From Nocardia asteroides (GTDB lineage Bacteria > Actinomycetota > Actinomycetes > Mycobacteriales > Mycobacteriaceae): DNA of 64,000 nucleotides. Within the stretch, counting starts at the first letter, position 1. Each line of letters opens with the position of its first letter. The stretch lies in assembly GCF_021183625.1 (NCBI RefSeq), contig NZ_CP089214.1, forward strand, positions 868,001 to 932,000, given 5' to 3'. Below are positions 15,632-24,409 of this stretch, piece by piece. The translations under genes were made by a program, and so were the position numbers. The notes under the pieces are model-generated. The model had not been told where the DNA came from. It made no database searches and saw only the letters and a list, made by a program, of their open reading frames with translations.

Positions 15632-17890
15632 TCAGCGCAGCGCCTTCGCCGCCGCGACGAGGTTGCGCAGCGAGGCGGTCACCTCGTCGATGCTCCTGGT
15701 CTTGAGCCCGCAGTCCGGGTTGACCCACAACCTCTCGGCCGGAACGGCTTTCAGCGCCAGCTCCAACGACTTCCGCACCTCCTCCACACCGGGAACGCGC
15801 GGCGAGTGGATGTCGTAGACACCCGGGCCGACGCCGAGGTCGAAGCCGATCGCGTTGAGGTCGTCGAGCACCTCCATGTGCGAGCGCGCCGCCTCGATCG
15901 AGGTGACGTCGGCGTCCAGGCCGTGGATCGCCCCGATGACCTCGCCGAACTCCGAGTAGCAGAGGTGGGTGTGGATCTGGGTGGCGTCGGCGACGCCTGC
16001 GGTGGCGAGCCGGAACGCCTCGACCGCCCAGTCCAGGTAGGCGGCCTGGTCGGCCCGGCGCAGCGGCAGCAGTTCGCGCAGCGCGGGCTCGTCCACCTGG
16101 ATCACGCCGATGCCGGCCGCCTCCAGGTCCACCGTCTCGTCCCGGATGGCCAGCGCGATCTGCCGCGCGGTGTCGGCGAGCGGCTGGTCGTCGCGGACGA
16201 ACGACCAGGCCAGGATGGTAACCGGTCCGGTCAGCATGCCCTTGACCGGCTTGGCCGTCAGCGACTGCGCGTAGGTGATCCACTCGACGGTCATGACCGC
16301 GGGCCGCGCCACGTCGCCGTAGACGATCGGCGGGCGCACGCAGCGGGTGCCGTAGGACTGCACCCAGCCGCCGGCCGTCGCGGCGAAGCCGTCGAGCTGC
16401 TCGGCGAAGTACTGCACCATGTCGTTGCGCTCCGGCTCGCCGTGCACGAGCACGTCCAGCCCGATCTCCTCCTGTACCGCGATGACCTCGGCGATCTCGG
16501 CGCGCATGCGGGTGTCGTACTCGGCCCGGTCGATCTCGCCGCGGCGGAATTCGGCGCGGGCCAGCCGGATCCGGCCGGTCTGCGGGTAGGAGCCGATCGT
16601 GGTGGTCGGCAGCAGCGGCAGGTTCAGCCGCTCCTGCTGCAGGACGCGGCGCTCGTCGGCGGGGGCGCGTCGGGTCGCGGCCGCGTCCAGGTCGTCGAGG
16701 CGCTCACGCACCGACTCCACGCGCAGGCGCGGGTCGGCCCTGCGGTCGGCGACCGCGGTGCGCGCGATCTCGAGCTGGTCGGCGACCGCGCTCTCGCCCT
16801 CGGTGAGCGCGGTGGCGAGCACCCGGATCTCGGCGATCTTCTCGTCGCCGAAGGCGAGCCAGCTTCGCAGCCGCTGGTCCAGGTCGGTCTCCGGCGCCAG
16901 GCTGTAGGGGACGTGCAGCAGCGAGCACGAGCTGGAGACGGCAACGGCCACCCCGGCGTCGCGCAGCTCGGTCAGCCGCGGCAGCACGTGGTCGGGGTCG
17001 GCCCGCCAGATGTTGTGGCCGTCGACCACGCCGGCGACGATCAGCTTGCCGGTGATCGACCGGGCCGCGGCGACATCCGCGTCCCCGCCCGCGACCAGGT
17101 CGAGGGCGATGCCATCGATCCCGGTCTCCGCCAGCGCGGGCAGCGCCGCGCCGAGGCGGCCGAAGTAGGCGGCCACCAGGATCGCCGGACGCGCCGCAAC
17201 CTCCGACAACCGCTGATAGGTGCTGCGCACCGCTGCCAGCTCGGAATCGGTGAGATCGGTGACCAGCGACGGCTCGTCCAGCTGAACCCATTCCGCCCCG
17301 GCCTCGGCGAGCAGCCCGAGCAGCCGCTCGTAGAGCGGGATCAGGTCGGGCAGCCGGTCGAGCAGGTCGCTTCCGTCCACCGACTTGGCCAGCTTCAGGA
17401 AGGTGATCGGCCCGACGACCACCGGCCGGGCGGGCACGCCGAGCGCCAGCGCCTCCGTCAACTCGGCCAGCGGCTTCTCCGGGTGCAGCGAAAACACCGT
17501 GTCCGCAGCGAGCTCGGGCACCAGGTAGTGGTAGTTCGTGTCGAACCACTTGGTCATCTCGAGCGGGGCGACCTCGGCGGTGCCGCGGGCGGCGGCGAAG
17601 TACCGGTCCAGTTCGTCGGTGATCCCGGAGACCCGCGGCGGCAGCGCGCCGAGCAGGACGGCGGTATCGAGCACCTGGTCGTAGTAGGAGAAGGTGCCCA
17701 CCGGCACCGAATCGAGCCCGGCGTCAAGGGCCGCCGTCAGCTGCGCGGTGCGCAGCTCCTCGGCGACGGCGTGCAGGGCATCGGCGTTCGCGCGGCCAGC
17801 CCAGTAGGACTCCGTGGCGCGCTTGAGTTCCCGGTTGGGGCCGACGCGCGGAAACCCGAGCACGGTCGCGGTAAAGGTGGTGTTCGACAT
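15632..17890 (-). CDS. metE: cobalamin-independent methionine synthase
   Basis: Transfers a methyl group from 5-methyltetrahydropteroyltriglutamate to homocysteine, the last step of methionine synthesis, in the cytoplasm. The 752-residue chain is full length with both TIM-barrel halves: N-terminal [20 protein letters not shown], and in the C-terminal half the zinc ligands in THLCYSEF (His-x-Cys) and NPDCGLKTR (Cys). The [10 protein letters not shown] segment is the usual catalytic-barrel block. The ATG at 17890 matches the family N-terminus. A cobalamin riboswitch upstream would shut the gene off when B12 allows a MetH-type enzyme to work, and a hairpin ends transcription. No neighbour shares its function. 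Confidence 0.97.
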   Translation of the reverse strand: MSNTTFTATVLGFPRVGPNRELKRATESYWAGRANADALHAVAEELRTAQLTAALDAGLDSVPVGTFSYYDQVLDTAVLLGALPPRVSGITDELDRYFAAARGTAEVAPLEMTKWFDTNYHYLVPELAADTVFSLHPEKPLAELTEALALGVPARPVVVGPITFLKLAKSVDGSDLLDRLPDLIPLYERLLGLLAEAGAEWVQLDEPSLVTDLTDSELAAVRSTYQRLSEVAARPAILVAAYFGRLGAALPALAETGIDGIALDLVAGGDADVAAARSITGKLIVAGVVDGHNIWRADPDHVLPRLTELRDAGVAVAVSSSCSLLHVPYSLAPETDLDQRLRSWLAFGDEKIAEIRVLATALTEGESAVADQLEIARTAVADRRADPRLRVESVRERLDDLDAAATRRAPADERRVLQQERLNLPLLPTTTIGSYPQTGRIRLARAEFRRGEIDRAEYDTRMRAEIAEVIAVQEEIGLDVLVHGEPERNDMVQYFAEQLDGFAATAGGWVQSYGTRCVRPPIVYGDVARPAVMTVEWITYAQSLTAKPVKGMLTGPVTILAWSFVRDDQPLADTARQIALAIRDETVDLEAAGIGVIQVDEPALRELLPLRRADQAAYLDWAVEAFRLATAGVADATQIHTHLCYSEFGEVIGAIHGLDADVTSIEAARSHMEVLDDLNAIGFDLGVGPGVYDIHSPRVPGVEEVRKSLELALKAVPAERLWVNPDCGLKTRSIDEVTASLRNLVAAAKALR

Positions 17891-18042
17891 CGATGAGCTC
17901 CATCAGCAGCAGCCAAGACCGCCGCCCATTCGGAGCGCACGCGGATGGAGCCCGTGAAGCATCGTTCCCGTGCCCGGGTCCACTCGGCGTAGCGCCCGAT
18001 CCACGAGGCGACGACCACCGGGGACGGCGTCCCCGGTACAAC
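17891..18042 (-). promoter_or_regulatory. expression platform between riboswitch and metE
   Basis: This 152-base leader joins the aptamer to the metE ATG. It contains GC-rich complementary segments (for example CCGGGG near 18030) that could form alternative hairpins, but I did not resolve whether control is by termination or by hiding the ribosome site. No gene lies in it. Confidence 0.45.
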
Positions 18043-18297
18043 GGGCAGGTCTTCGGACTCGTGGGCATCGACCCGAGATCGGGTCGGCCCCGGGGGCCCG
18101 GGGCTGGTCCTACCGACCGTCGCTTCCCAGGCGGGTGCCCAGTGCGGGTGACGGCTGTCGTTCCCACTCACCGCTGCGGGACAGCCCCGGATTTCCACCG
18201 GGTTCCCTCTCACCCGGAAATCGCTTCCCGGACTTCGACGCAGGCGGGCGGGTCAGGGGCTCCTTCGACTCCGCCGCCAGCGAACCAGCTGCACCGA
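18043..18297 (-). ncRNA. cobalamin riboswitch upstream of metE
   Basis: The minus strand contains the core signature of the B12 riboswitch: GGGAACCCGGTGGAAATCC, GGGGCTGTCCCGCAGCGGTGA, and near the 3' end GAGTCCGAAGACCTGCC. Positions about 18150-18200 hold the conserved core and 18043-18060 the closing block; the 5' limit near 18297 (GGTGC) is approximate. It lies about 150 bases upstream of metE on the same strand. B12 binding is expected to reduce metE expression. Confidence 0.93.
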
Positions 18298-18387
18298 CGA
18301 ATATAGCGGATACCGGAGGCCGGGTGCCCGACACTCGCGGTCCACAGATCAGCGAACATCCGTGTTCGCAACAGTTATGGTCGTTCC

Positions 18388-18786
18388 ATGAGAATTCGAA
18401 CGCTCCTCGCCGCGCCCGTCCTCGCCGCCGCCCTCGCCGCGCCGGGAATGCAGGCCGCCGCCGCGCAACCGAGCGACACCGTGTATTTCAGCTACGGCGG
18501 CTCCAACTGCGCGATCCGCGCCACCGGGGACGTCGGCTGCGATATCCCGGGCGGTACGAACCTCTTCGGCTTCACCGTCCACGACCTCGCCATCGACCTT
18601 CCCTTCCTGCCCGCACACCCGACCTTCGGGCTCTTCGGCCCGCACGGGCGCGCGGGCAGCGCGCCCATCGACGGCACCCTGAGCAACGGCGGCGCCAGCT
18701 GCACCGGCGGCGGCAGGGGCGCGCTGTTCTGCACCGCCAAGGGCCACAGCTTCAGCTTCGGCTGGTCCGGAACTCAGATCAGCTGA
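18388..18786 (+). CDS. secreted protein of unknown function
   Basis: A 132-residue protein with a clear signal peptide (basic MRIR, hydrophobic LLAAPVLAAALAAPG, cleavage probably after AAAAQ near residue 28). The mature domain is glycine-rich and beta-like, with four cysteines (NCAIRATGDVGC and SCTGG...LFC) that could form two disulfides. I do not recognise the family; similar small cysteine-containing secreted proteins are common in mycobacteria and nocardiae. It sits divergent from metE, and its ATG is 90 bases past the start of the riboswitch transcript. Confidence 0.7.
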   Translation: MRIRTLLAAPVLAAALAAPGMQAAAAQPSDTVYFSYGGSNCAIRATGDVGCDIPGGTNLFGFTVHDLAIDLPFLPAHPTFGLFGPHGRAGSAPIDGTLSNGGASCTGGGRGALFCTAKGHSFSFGWSGTQIS

Positions 18787-18872
18787 GCCCGCTCTCTGGG
18801 AAGCGGGTGTCGGACCGGGTAGCGTCGGGTAGGACCACCGCACGAACGCGACCCGGTCCGGAAGGTCAGGCG

Positions 18873-19280
18873 ATGAGTGCAACCGGCGGTACCCCCGTTG
18901 CCCTGCGACAGGAATTCCCCGCCGCGGCCGAAGAGCTGGCCGGGGTCCGCAGGCGGCTGCGGGAGTGGCTGGCCGGCGTCCTCACCGACCCCCGCCATGC
19001 CTACGACCTGCTGCTGGCCGCGATCGAGGCGTGCACCAACGCCGTCGAGCACGGCCACAACAGCGACCGGCGCCCGATCCTGCTCGAGGCGCGCGTGCAG
19101 CAGGACATGGTCCGGGTCACCGTCACCGACCACGGGCACTGGAAGCAGCCAAGCGCGGGCGGCTCCACGAATCGGGGGCGCGGGCTCGCGCTGATCGGCG
19201 CCCTCGTCCCCGAGTCCCGCATCACCGTCGGCGACACCGGCACCATCGTCGAACTCGCGGCCCCCCTCATCACCGCCTGA
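18873..19280 (+). CDS. RsbW-like anti-sigma-factor ATPase
   Basis: A 135-residue stand-alone GHKL ATPase domain of the HATPase_c_2 type. The N box is EACTNAVEHGH, the G1-type region VTDHGHW, and the G2-type loop RGRGLALIGAL; the end TIVELAAPL is a usual closing strand. Such proteins bind and silence sigma factors or phosphorylate anti-anti-sigma partners. No sigma or STAS gene is adjacent, so the partner is elsewhere. The ATG at 18873 follows a purine-rich GGAAGG eight bases upstream. Confidence 0.85.
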   Translation: MSATGGTPVALRQEFPAAAEELAGVRRRLREWLAGVLTDPRHAYDLLLAAIEACTNAVEHGHNSDRRPILLEARVQQDMVRVTVTDHGHWKQPSAGGSTNRGRGLALIGALVPESRITVGDTGTIVELAAPLITA

Positions 19281-19343
19281 CACCTGCCATCATCGATCGC
19301 GGAGCGGCGGCTCCGCGCGACAGCACTGGACTACGGAGGTGCG

Positions 19344-19811
19344 ATGACCGGCGGCAAGGCCACGGGCAGCCAGGTCGAGCTGATCGGCCCGGTGGGCGGC
19401 GCCTTCTGTTTCGCCCTCGCGGCCTGCCTCGTCCTCACCGGGCCCACCCTCGCCCTGACGGGCGAATCGCTCTGGGGCGCGGTGTGCCCCGCCCTCGTCA
19501 CCCTTCCGATCGGCATCGCCCTCGCGGTCGAGACCTACCGGTGGCGGCGCAATGCCCGGCGCTTCCGGACCGCCGCGATCCGGGCCGAGGCGGAGATCAT
19601 CGCCGTGCGGATCCGCCCGGGCGGGGAGAATCCCGACGTGGCCGAGCTTCGGGTCCGCATCAGCGGCCCCGGCTTCGAGCCCTTCGTGGCGGAGTGCGAA
19701 GTCCCGACCGGCGTGCCGCACCCGCGGGCAGGCGACCGCCGCCGAGTGCTGGTCGACCCCGCCGACCGCCGCTTCGCCATCGGCGCCGACCACCTGCACG
19801 ACGAAGGGTGA
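19344..19811 (+). CDS. membrane protein with C-terminal soluble domain
   Basis: A 155-residue protein with two hydrophobic helices (about residues 12-35 and 44-63) and a beta-rich cytoplasmic domain (EAEIIAVRIRP...VRISGPGFEPFVAECEV...DRRRVLVDPADRRFAIG) of the kind seen in DUF3592-like proteins. No enzymatic motif is visible. It follows the RsbW-like gene by 63 bases and may be cotranscribed, with GGAGGTGCG just before the ATG as a good ribosome site. Function unknown. Confidence 0.7.
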   Translation: MTGGKATGSQVELIGPVGGAFCFALAACLVLTGPTLALTGESLWGAVCPALVTLPIGIALAVETYRWRRNARRFRTAAIRAEAEIIAVRIRPGGENPDVAELRVRISGPGFEPFVAECEVPTGVPHPRAGDRRRVLVDPADRRFAIGADHLHDEG

Positions 19812-19931
19812 CCCCGGCGCGTCCCGAGTAATGCGGGGCGGCCATACCTCCTCATCGCCGGATATGGCTTCTGTTGCCTTTTCGGTAACTATGATGACAG
19901 ACGTGCGCAAGCCTCCTTTCCCGCATTTCAT

Positions 19932-19956
19932 TGACGGATGTCGATGACATATGTCA
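19932..19956. promoter_or_regulatory. tandem palindromes, likely TetR operator
   Basis: TGACATATGTCA (19945-19956) is a perfect 12-base palindrome. Immediately to its left TGACGGATGTC (19932-19942) repeats the pattern TGACnnATGTC, so two half-overlapping sites lie 13 bases apart. They are about 110 bases upstream of the tetR gene that heads the VWA/AAA+ cluster. Confidence 0.6.
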
Positions 19957-20062
19957 GTCTGAGTGCGCTGTAGGCAGCGGAAGAAGCTGCCGCCCATCAC
20001 CTTCCACTCGAAAGCCCCACCCTCCGTTGACGCAGGTCAGCGCTGCTGGTGGGATCGAGGTC

Positions 20063-20665
20063 ATGACCGATGCATCAGGCAGACCCCAGGGGCGCGAAGC
20101 CCAGCGGCTGCGCACGCGGGACCGCGTGCTCGACGCCGCGATCACCGAGTTCGCGCGCACCGGCTCGGCGGAGGCCGATATCGCGGCCATCGCCGAGGCC
20201 GCCGGCGTCGCGCGCGGCACCTTCTACTTCCACTTCCCCACCAAGGAGCACGTCCTGCTGGAGCTGGAGCGCCGCGAGGAGACCCTGCTCGCCCAGAGAC
20301 TCACCCGCTTCCTGCGCGGCGAGCACGACCTGCGCGCCGCGCTCGCCGAGACCGTCCGGCTGGTGCTCGCCCTGGAGCGCAGGCTCGGCAACACCCTGTT
20401 CCGCGAGCTGCTCGCGGTGCACTTCTCCCCCAACCGCGGCGACGGCGACCCCAGGGACTTCCCGATGATCGCCACCGTCGCCACCGAGATCGAGAACGCC
20501 CGCGACCGCGGCGAGACCAGGGACGGCATCGACCCGTACCACGCCGCGCTGTTCTTCCTGCTCGGGCTGTACGCGCTGCTCGCGACCACCCCGGACAACC
20601 GGGCCATGCGGGCCGCGATGCTCGACAGCTACCTCACCACCGCGCTGCACAGCATGGAGCGCTGA
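20063..20665 (+). CDS. TetR-family regulator of the VWA/AAA+ membrane cluster
   Basis: A 200-residue repressor with a typical N-terminal domain (RVLDAAITEFARTGSAEADIAAIAEAAGVARGTFYFHFPTKEHVLLEL) and a helical effector domain. The ATG at 20063 has GGGATCGAGG shortly before it; upstream in-frame codons lack homology. The next gene begins 28 bases later and the whole set down to 24396 has gaps of at most about 30 bases, so TetR appears to be the first gene of the operon and probably autoregulates through the palindromes at 19932-19956. Confidence 0.87.
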   Translation: MTDASGRPQGREAQRLRTRDRVLDAAITEFARTGSAEADIAAIAEAAGVARGTFYFHFPTKEHVLLELERREETLLAQRLTRFLRGEHDLRAALAETVRLVLALERRLGNTLFRELLAVHFSPNRGDGDPRDFPMIATVATEIENARDRGETRDGIDPYHAALFFLLGLYALLATTPDNRAMRAAMLDSYLTTALHSMER

Positions 20666-20692
20666 TGACCCTTCTCGAACGGAGCGAACCTC

Positions 20693-20791
20693 ATGTGGCT
20701 GGACCTCGTGCGCATCCTCGCGGCCTGGGTGCTCGTCTGCGGCATCATCGGCTTCTGGTACTGGGTCATGAAGAACATCGGCACTTTCTGA
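20693..20791 (+). CDS. 32-residue single-pass membrane peptide
   Basis: A very short gene encoding 32 residues, almost all in one hydrophobic helix (LVRILAAWVLVCGIIGFWYW) with a basic end (MKNIGTF). A ribosome site GGAGCGAACC precedes the ATG. It is too small for normal gene finders, but it is supported by position (between TetR and VWA genes), by the in-operon spacing, and by a second tiny membrane protein three genes on. It could be a small structural subunit of a membrane complex. Confidence 0.6.
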   Translation: MWLDLVRILAAWVLVCGIIGFWYWVMKNIGTF

Positions 20792-20819
20792 TCGGCCGCC
20801 CGCCCGACGGAGCCGTCCC

Positions 20820-22328
20820 GTGAACCCCCGCGCGCTGGAGCGCGGCTGCGCGCTGACCGCGGTCGCCTTCTCCGCGCGCCGCCGCGCGAATGCCCGCCTG
20901 CTCACCGGCGCGCACCGCGGCTTCGGGCTGAACGCGGCGGGCACCATCGTCCAGGTGCCCTACCCGCCCGCCCCCGGTTGGACCCGCACCACCCTGACCT
21001 GCGGCGTCGCCCTGCAGTGCGCGCCGTCCAAGGACGCACTCGCCCGCTACGCCCTGCACGAGCTCTCCCCCCGCGAACGCGGCGCGCTCTCCCTGATCGA
21101 GGGCGGTGTCGCGGCGGGCTGGATCGCCGACCGGCTCCCCGGCCTGATCCCGGAGCTGCGGCTGCGCCTGCCCGACCTCCCCTTCGAACCCGACCTCGAC
21201 GTCCCCGCCATGCTGGAGCGCGCCGACCGCCTCGCCCGCTCCCGCACCCCCCTCCCCGCCCATCCCCTGCTCGGCACCCTCCCGCTGAGCGCCCCCGGCC
21301 GCAGCGCCCTCGCCGCGGCGGTGCACCGCACCTACGGCCGCATGCCGTGGACCAGCAGGCGCAGCGACGCGAAGCGCGTGCTCTCGGTCCCGGTCGGCGG
21401 CGACGGCGGCGCCCGCACCAGCACCCTGCCGCCCCCGAGCCACCCGGACAACGAGGACCTCGACATCCGCGCCGACCGGCGCGCAGGCATCCCGTACCCG
21501 GAGTGGAACATGTGGACCGAGAGCTTCCTCCCGGACCACGTCGCGGTCCTCGAACACACCGACCCCGCGCGCGGCGGACCGGCCCGACCGGTCGATGCCG
21601 ACCTGCGGCGCTGGTTCGAGCAGCGCACCCACCGCGCCCTGCGCGGCGGGCTCCCCGACGGCGCCGACCTGGACGTGGACCGCTATGTCGCGCACCGCCT
21701 GGACGCGCTCGGCGGCCCGGTGCCGGAGCCGCGGGTCTTCCGCGACCTGCTGCCCACGACCCGCGATGTCACCACTGCGGTGCTGCTCGACGGCAGCTCC
21801 TCGCTCGGCAGCAACGGCGGCCGCGCCTTCCGGCTCGAACTCGCCTGCGCCGACGCGCTCTCCCGCGCCATGGCGCTGGCAGGCGAGCGGCACGGCCTCT
21901 TCGTCTTCACCGGCAACACCAGGCACCGGGTGGAGGTGCGCTGTCTCAGGGACTTCGACGACCGGCGCTCCGTCGACCCGGGCGGGCTCGGGCTGCTGGC
22001 AGGCGGCTACACCCGGCTCGGCGCGCCGCTGCGGCACCTGACGCACCGGCTCGCCGAACGCCACGCCGAGCGCAGGCTGCTGCTGGTGATCGGCGACGGC
22101 CTGATGTCCGACGAGGGCTACGAGGGCCGCTACGCCTGGGCCGATGTGGCGCACGCGGTCACCGAGGCGGACGAGGCCGGGATCACCGTCTACTACATCG
22201 GCGTCGGCCCGGTCCGCGTCGATCCGCTGCCCGAGGTGTTCGGGCCGCGCCGGTCCTGCCGGATCCACCGGGTCGAGCAGCTCCCCCCGGTGCTCGGTGC
22301 CGTGCACCGGGCCCTGGTCGCCGCCTGA
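20820..22328 (+). CDS. NorD/CbbO-like protein with C-terminal VWA domain
   Basis: A 502-residue soluble protein. The C-terminal third is a von Willebrand A domain with an intact metal-ion-dependent adhesion site: LLDGSSS (DxSxS), the threonine in GGYTRLG and the aspartate in VIGDGLMSD. The N-terminal part is the variable NorD/CbbO-type region. Such proteins work with a MoxR-type AAA+ ATPase, encoded next, as chaperones that install metals or remodel partner enzymes (nitric oxide reductase, Rubisco). Neither partner is found here. Start GTG 20820. Confidence 0.85.
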   Translation: MNPRALERGCALTAVAFSARRRANARLLTGAHRGFGLNAAGTIVQVPYPPAPGWTRTTLTCGVALQCAPSKDALARYALHELSPRERGALSLIEGGVAAGWIADRLPGLIPELRLRLPDLPFEPDLDVPAMLERADRLARSRTPLPAHPLLGTLPLSAPGRSALAAAVHRTYGRMPWTSRRSDAKRVLSVPVGGDGGARTSTLPPPSHPDNEDLDIRADRRAGIPYPEWNMWTESFLPDHVAVLEHTDPARGGPARPVDADLRRWFEQRTHRALRGGLPDGADLDVDRYVAHRLDALGGPVPEPRVFRDLLPTTRDVTTAVLLDGSSSLGSNGGRAFRLELACADALSRAMALAGERHGLFVFTGNTRHRVEVRCLRDFDDRRSVDPGGLGLLAGGYTRLGAPLRHLTHRLAERHAERRLLLVIGDGLMSDEGYEGRYAWADVAHAVTEADEAGITVYYIGVGPVRVDPLPEVFGPRRSCRIHRVEQLPPVLGAVHRALVAA

Positions 22329-22353
22329 CCCCAGCACAGCGAGGAGCACTCCG

Positions 22354-23157
22354 GTGCGAGATCTCTACCACGCCACCGGCGACGAGGTGCGGCTGTTCGA
22401 ACAGGCGCACCGGCAACGACTTCCGGTCATGCTGACCGGCCCGACGGGCTGCGGCAAGACCCGCCTGGTCGAGCACATGGGCGCGCTGCTCGGCCGCCCG
22501 GTGCTCACCATCAGTTGCCACGACGACCTGACCAGCGCCGACCTGGTCGGCCGGTTCCTGGTCGCCGGCGGCGACGTGGTCTGGCAGGACGGCCCGCTCA
22601 CCCGCGCCGTGCGCACGGGTGCCATCTGCTACCTGGACGAGGTGGTCGAGGCCCGCCACGACTCGCTGGCCGTGCTGCACTCGCTCACCGACCACCGCCG
22701 CACCCTCTACCTGGACCGCTCCGGCGAAGAGCTCACCGCGCCACCGGAATTCCAGCTGGTCTGCTCCTACAACCCCGCCTACCGCAGCTCGCTCAAGGAA
22801 CTCAAGCCCTCGTTCCGGCAGCGCTTCGTCACGCTCGGGCTGGACTACCTGCCGCCCGAGCACGAGATCGCCGTGATCGCCACCGAATCCGGCGTCGATA
22901 CGGCCGTCGCCGGGCGGCTGGTCGGCTGCGCGGGCATGATCCGCCAGGCCGACGAGGCCTTCCACTTCGAGCCGCCCTCCACCCGGGTGCTGGTCACCGC
23001 CGCCCGCATGATCGCCGCGGGCGCCGACGAGCTCGCCGCCGTGCAGGCCGCGGTGCTCGCGCCGCTCTCCGGTGACGGCGCGCTCTCCGACGGCCTGCGC
23101 GAGATCGCCGCCGCCGCCCTGCTTCCCCATCCCGCTACCGAGAGGACGGCACCGTGA
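22354..23157 (+). CDS. MoxR-type AAA+ ATPase, NorQ/CbbQ-like
   Basis: A 267-residue AAA+ protein. Walker A is GPTGCGKTR, Walker B ICYLDEV, sensor 1 CSYNPAY, and the arginine-finger region SFRQRF; the last 80 residues are a CbbQ_C-like tail. Together with the VWA protein encoded 25 bases upstream it should form an ATP-driven remodelling pair. In NorQ/NorD and CbbQ/CbbO the target is encoded beside them, which points to the membrane proteins downstream. Start is GTG 22354 with GGAGGA-like GAGGAG nine bases upstream. Confidence 0.9.
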   Translation: MRDLYHATGDEVRLFEQAHRQRLPVMLTGPTGCGKTRLVEHMGALLGRPVLTISCHDDLTSADLVGRFLVAGGDVVWQDGPLTRAVRTGAICYLDEVVEARHDSLAVLHSLTDHRRTLYLDRSGEELTAPPEFQLVCSYNPAYRSSLKELKPSFRQRFVTLGLDYLPPEHEIAVIATESGVDTAVAGRLVGCAGMIRQADEAFHFEPPSTRVLVTAARMIAAGADELAAVQAAVLAPLSGDGALSDGLREIAAAALLPHPATERTAP

Positions 23158-23273
23158 ACGACCAGGACCGCAGACGAAAGCGCGCGCTCATCGTCTTCCA
23201 GCTCACCATCTACGGCTTTCTGCTCGCCATGTTCCTCGTCCAGCTCAGCATGTGCGCGACCAGGGACTGGTAG
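23154..23273 (+). CDS. 39-residue single-pass membrane peptide
   Basis: The GTG overlaps the stop of the AAA+ gene (GTGA), the mark of coupled translation, and the stop is two bases before the next gene. The 39 residues have a charged N-terminus (NDQDRRRKR) and one membrane helix ([20 protein letters not shown]). Like the 32-residue peptide at 20693 it is probably a small subunit or assembly factor of a membrane complex. No homology is recognised. Confidence 0.65.
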   Translation: MNDQDRRRKRALIVFQLTIYGFLLAMFLVQLSMCATRDW

Positions 23274-23275
23274 CC

Positions 23276-23983
23276 GTGAACCTTCCCACCTTCCGCCGCG
23301 CCGCCACCCCGGCGGGCTCGGCCTACGACGAGCACCACGAGCAGAGCAGGCAGGCCCAGCGCCGCGCCGACGTCTGGCTCACCGCGGGCACCGCGCTCAT
23401 GGGCACCTTCATCTTCGGCTTCGCCGGGCTGCCGATCTTCCTGCGCGGGGTCTGGCTGCAGCGGAAAGCCCAGCGCGACGGGCTCTCGGTGCGGCCCATC
23501 ATCGTCACCCTGATCGGCTACCTCGTCATCCTGGACGCCTTCCTCAACAGCATCGGCTGGGTGCTCGACATGCTCGCCAGCCACACCCTGGTGACCCGGG
23601 TCTTCTTCACCGCGTGGGGCAACTTCGTCGACAACGGCTACTTCTGGCACTACAACGAGCTCTTCATCGGCGGCGCGGGCGCACCCGGCGAGAAGGGCTG
23701 GGAGGTCGCGCTCATCCTGGTCGTCTTCCCGATGCGGGTCGCCGCCGCCATCGCCTTCCTGCAGATGAAGCGCTGGGGACACCAGTGGCTCATCGTCACC
23801 TGCTGGTTCGGGGTCGTGATCTGGGTCGGCTACGTCGTGAACATGACGGTCTACGCCGATATCCGTTTCGACGGCACCGTGCTCCCGGTCATCGGCTGGT
23901 GGCTCTACGACATCTTCTACATCACGCCGTTCCTCGCGATCCCGTACCTGCACACGGTGAACCGCGAGATCTTCTCCGACTGA
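23276..23983 (+). CDS. multi-pass membrane protein, possible target of the AAA+/VWA pair
   Basis: A 235-residue protein with five or six membrane helices (roughly residues 33-58, 70-92, 103-118, 143-165, 170-192, 203-225). Histidines and acidic residues lie near helix ends: [33 protein letters not shown]. They could bind a metal or heme, but no known family motif is complete. It is the largest membrane subunit of the cluster and so the most likely client of the NorQ/NorD-like pair. I do not recognise it. GTG 23276 follows the previous stop by two bases. Confidence 0.75.
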   Translation: MNLPTFRRAATPAGSAYDEHHEQSRQAQRRADVWLTAGTALMGTFIFGFAGLPIFLRGVWLQRKAQRDGLSVRPIIVTLIGYLVILDAFLNSIGWVLDMLASHTLVTRVFFTAWGNFVDNGYFWHYNELFIGGAGAPGEKGWEVALILVVFPMRVAAAIAFLQMKRWGHQWLIVTCWFGVVIWVGYVVNMTVYADIRFDGTVLPVIGWWLYDIFYITPFLAIPYLHTVNREIFSD

Positions 23984-23997
23984 GCCTGGAGCATCGC

Positions 23998-24396
23998 ATG
24001 ACGAGCACCGAACTTCCCCCCGGAACCACCCCCGCCTTCGCCGGCATGCACAAGTGGCTGCGCCGCGGCATCTTCGTCTGCCTCTTCGCCCTGGTCATCG
24101 AGGGCGCCTTCACCGTGCCCGCGCTGGCCGTGTGGTACGGCTGGCCGACGCTCTCGCTCACCGAGATCTGCAGCGAGCTCATGAAGGTCCGCTACAGCGA
24201 CGACACCCTGGAGTGCGAGCACCCCGCGCCCTTCAACGCCCCGCCACTGGGCGGGCAGGCCGAGGGCGCGGGCCAGCAGACCGCCCGCGACGAGTGGGGC
24301 GTGCAGCCCAGACCCGACTACGGGCGGATCGGCTTCCGCGAGCTGATCCGCATCCACGAGGACCGGATCGCGCGGGAGGAGGCAGCCGGACGCTGA
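23998..24396 (+). CDS. membrane protein with one or two helices, last gene of the VWA/AAA+ cluster
   Basis: A 132-residue protein with a hydrophobic segment at about residues 22-48 ([26 protein letters not shown]) and a long polar C-terminal domain likely outside or inside the membrane ([27 protein letters not shown]). Two cysteines (EIC and LEC) are 20 residues apart. GGAGC precedes the ATG at 23998 and the gap to the prior gene is 14 bases. Family unknown; probably a subunit of the same complex. Confidence 0.7.
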   Translation: MTSTELPPGTTPAFAGMHKWLRRGIFVCLFALVIEGAFTVPALAVWYGWPTLSLTEICSELMKVRYSDDTLECEHPAPFNAPPLGGQAEGAGQQTARDEWGVQPRPDYGRIGFRELIRIHEDRIAREEAAGR

Positions 24397-24409
24397 TCGC
24401 CCGGCGGCC

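Noticed and set aside
15467..17896. A very long open frame on the strand opposite metE
   Set aside because: It mirrors the codon structure of metE in GC-rich DNA and has no domain or ribosome site; metE is unambiguous.
20820..23157. CbbQ/CbbO pair as evidence of carbon fixation
   Set aside because: No Rubisco genes are present, and the same protein pair serves other enzymes.
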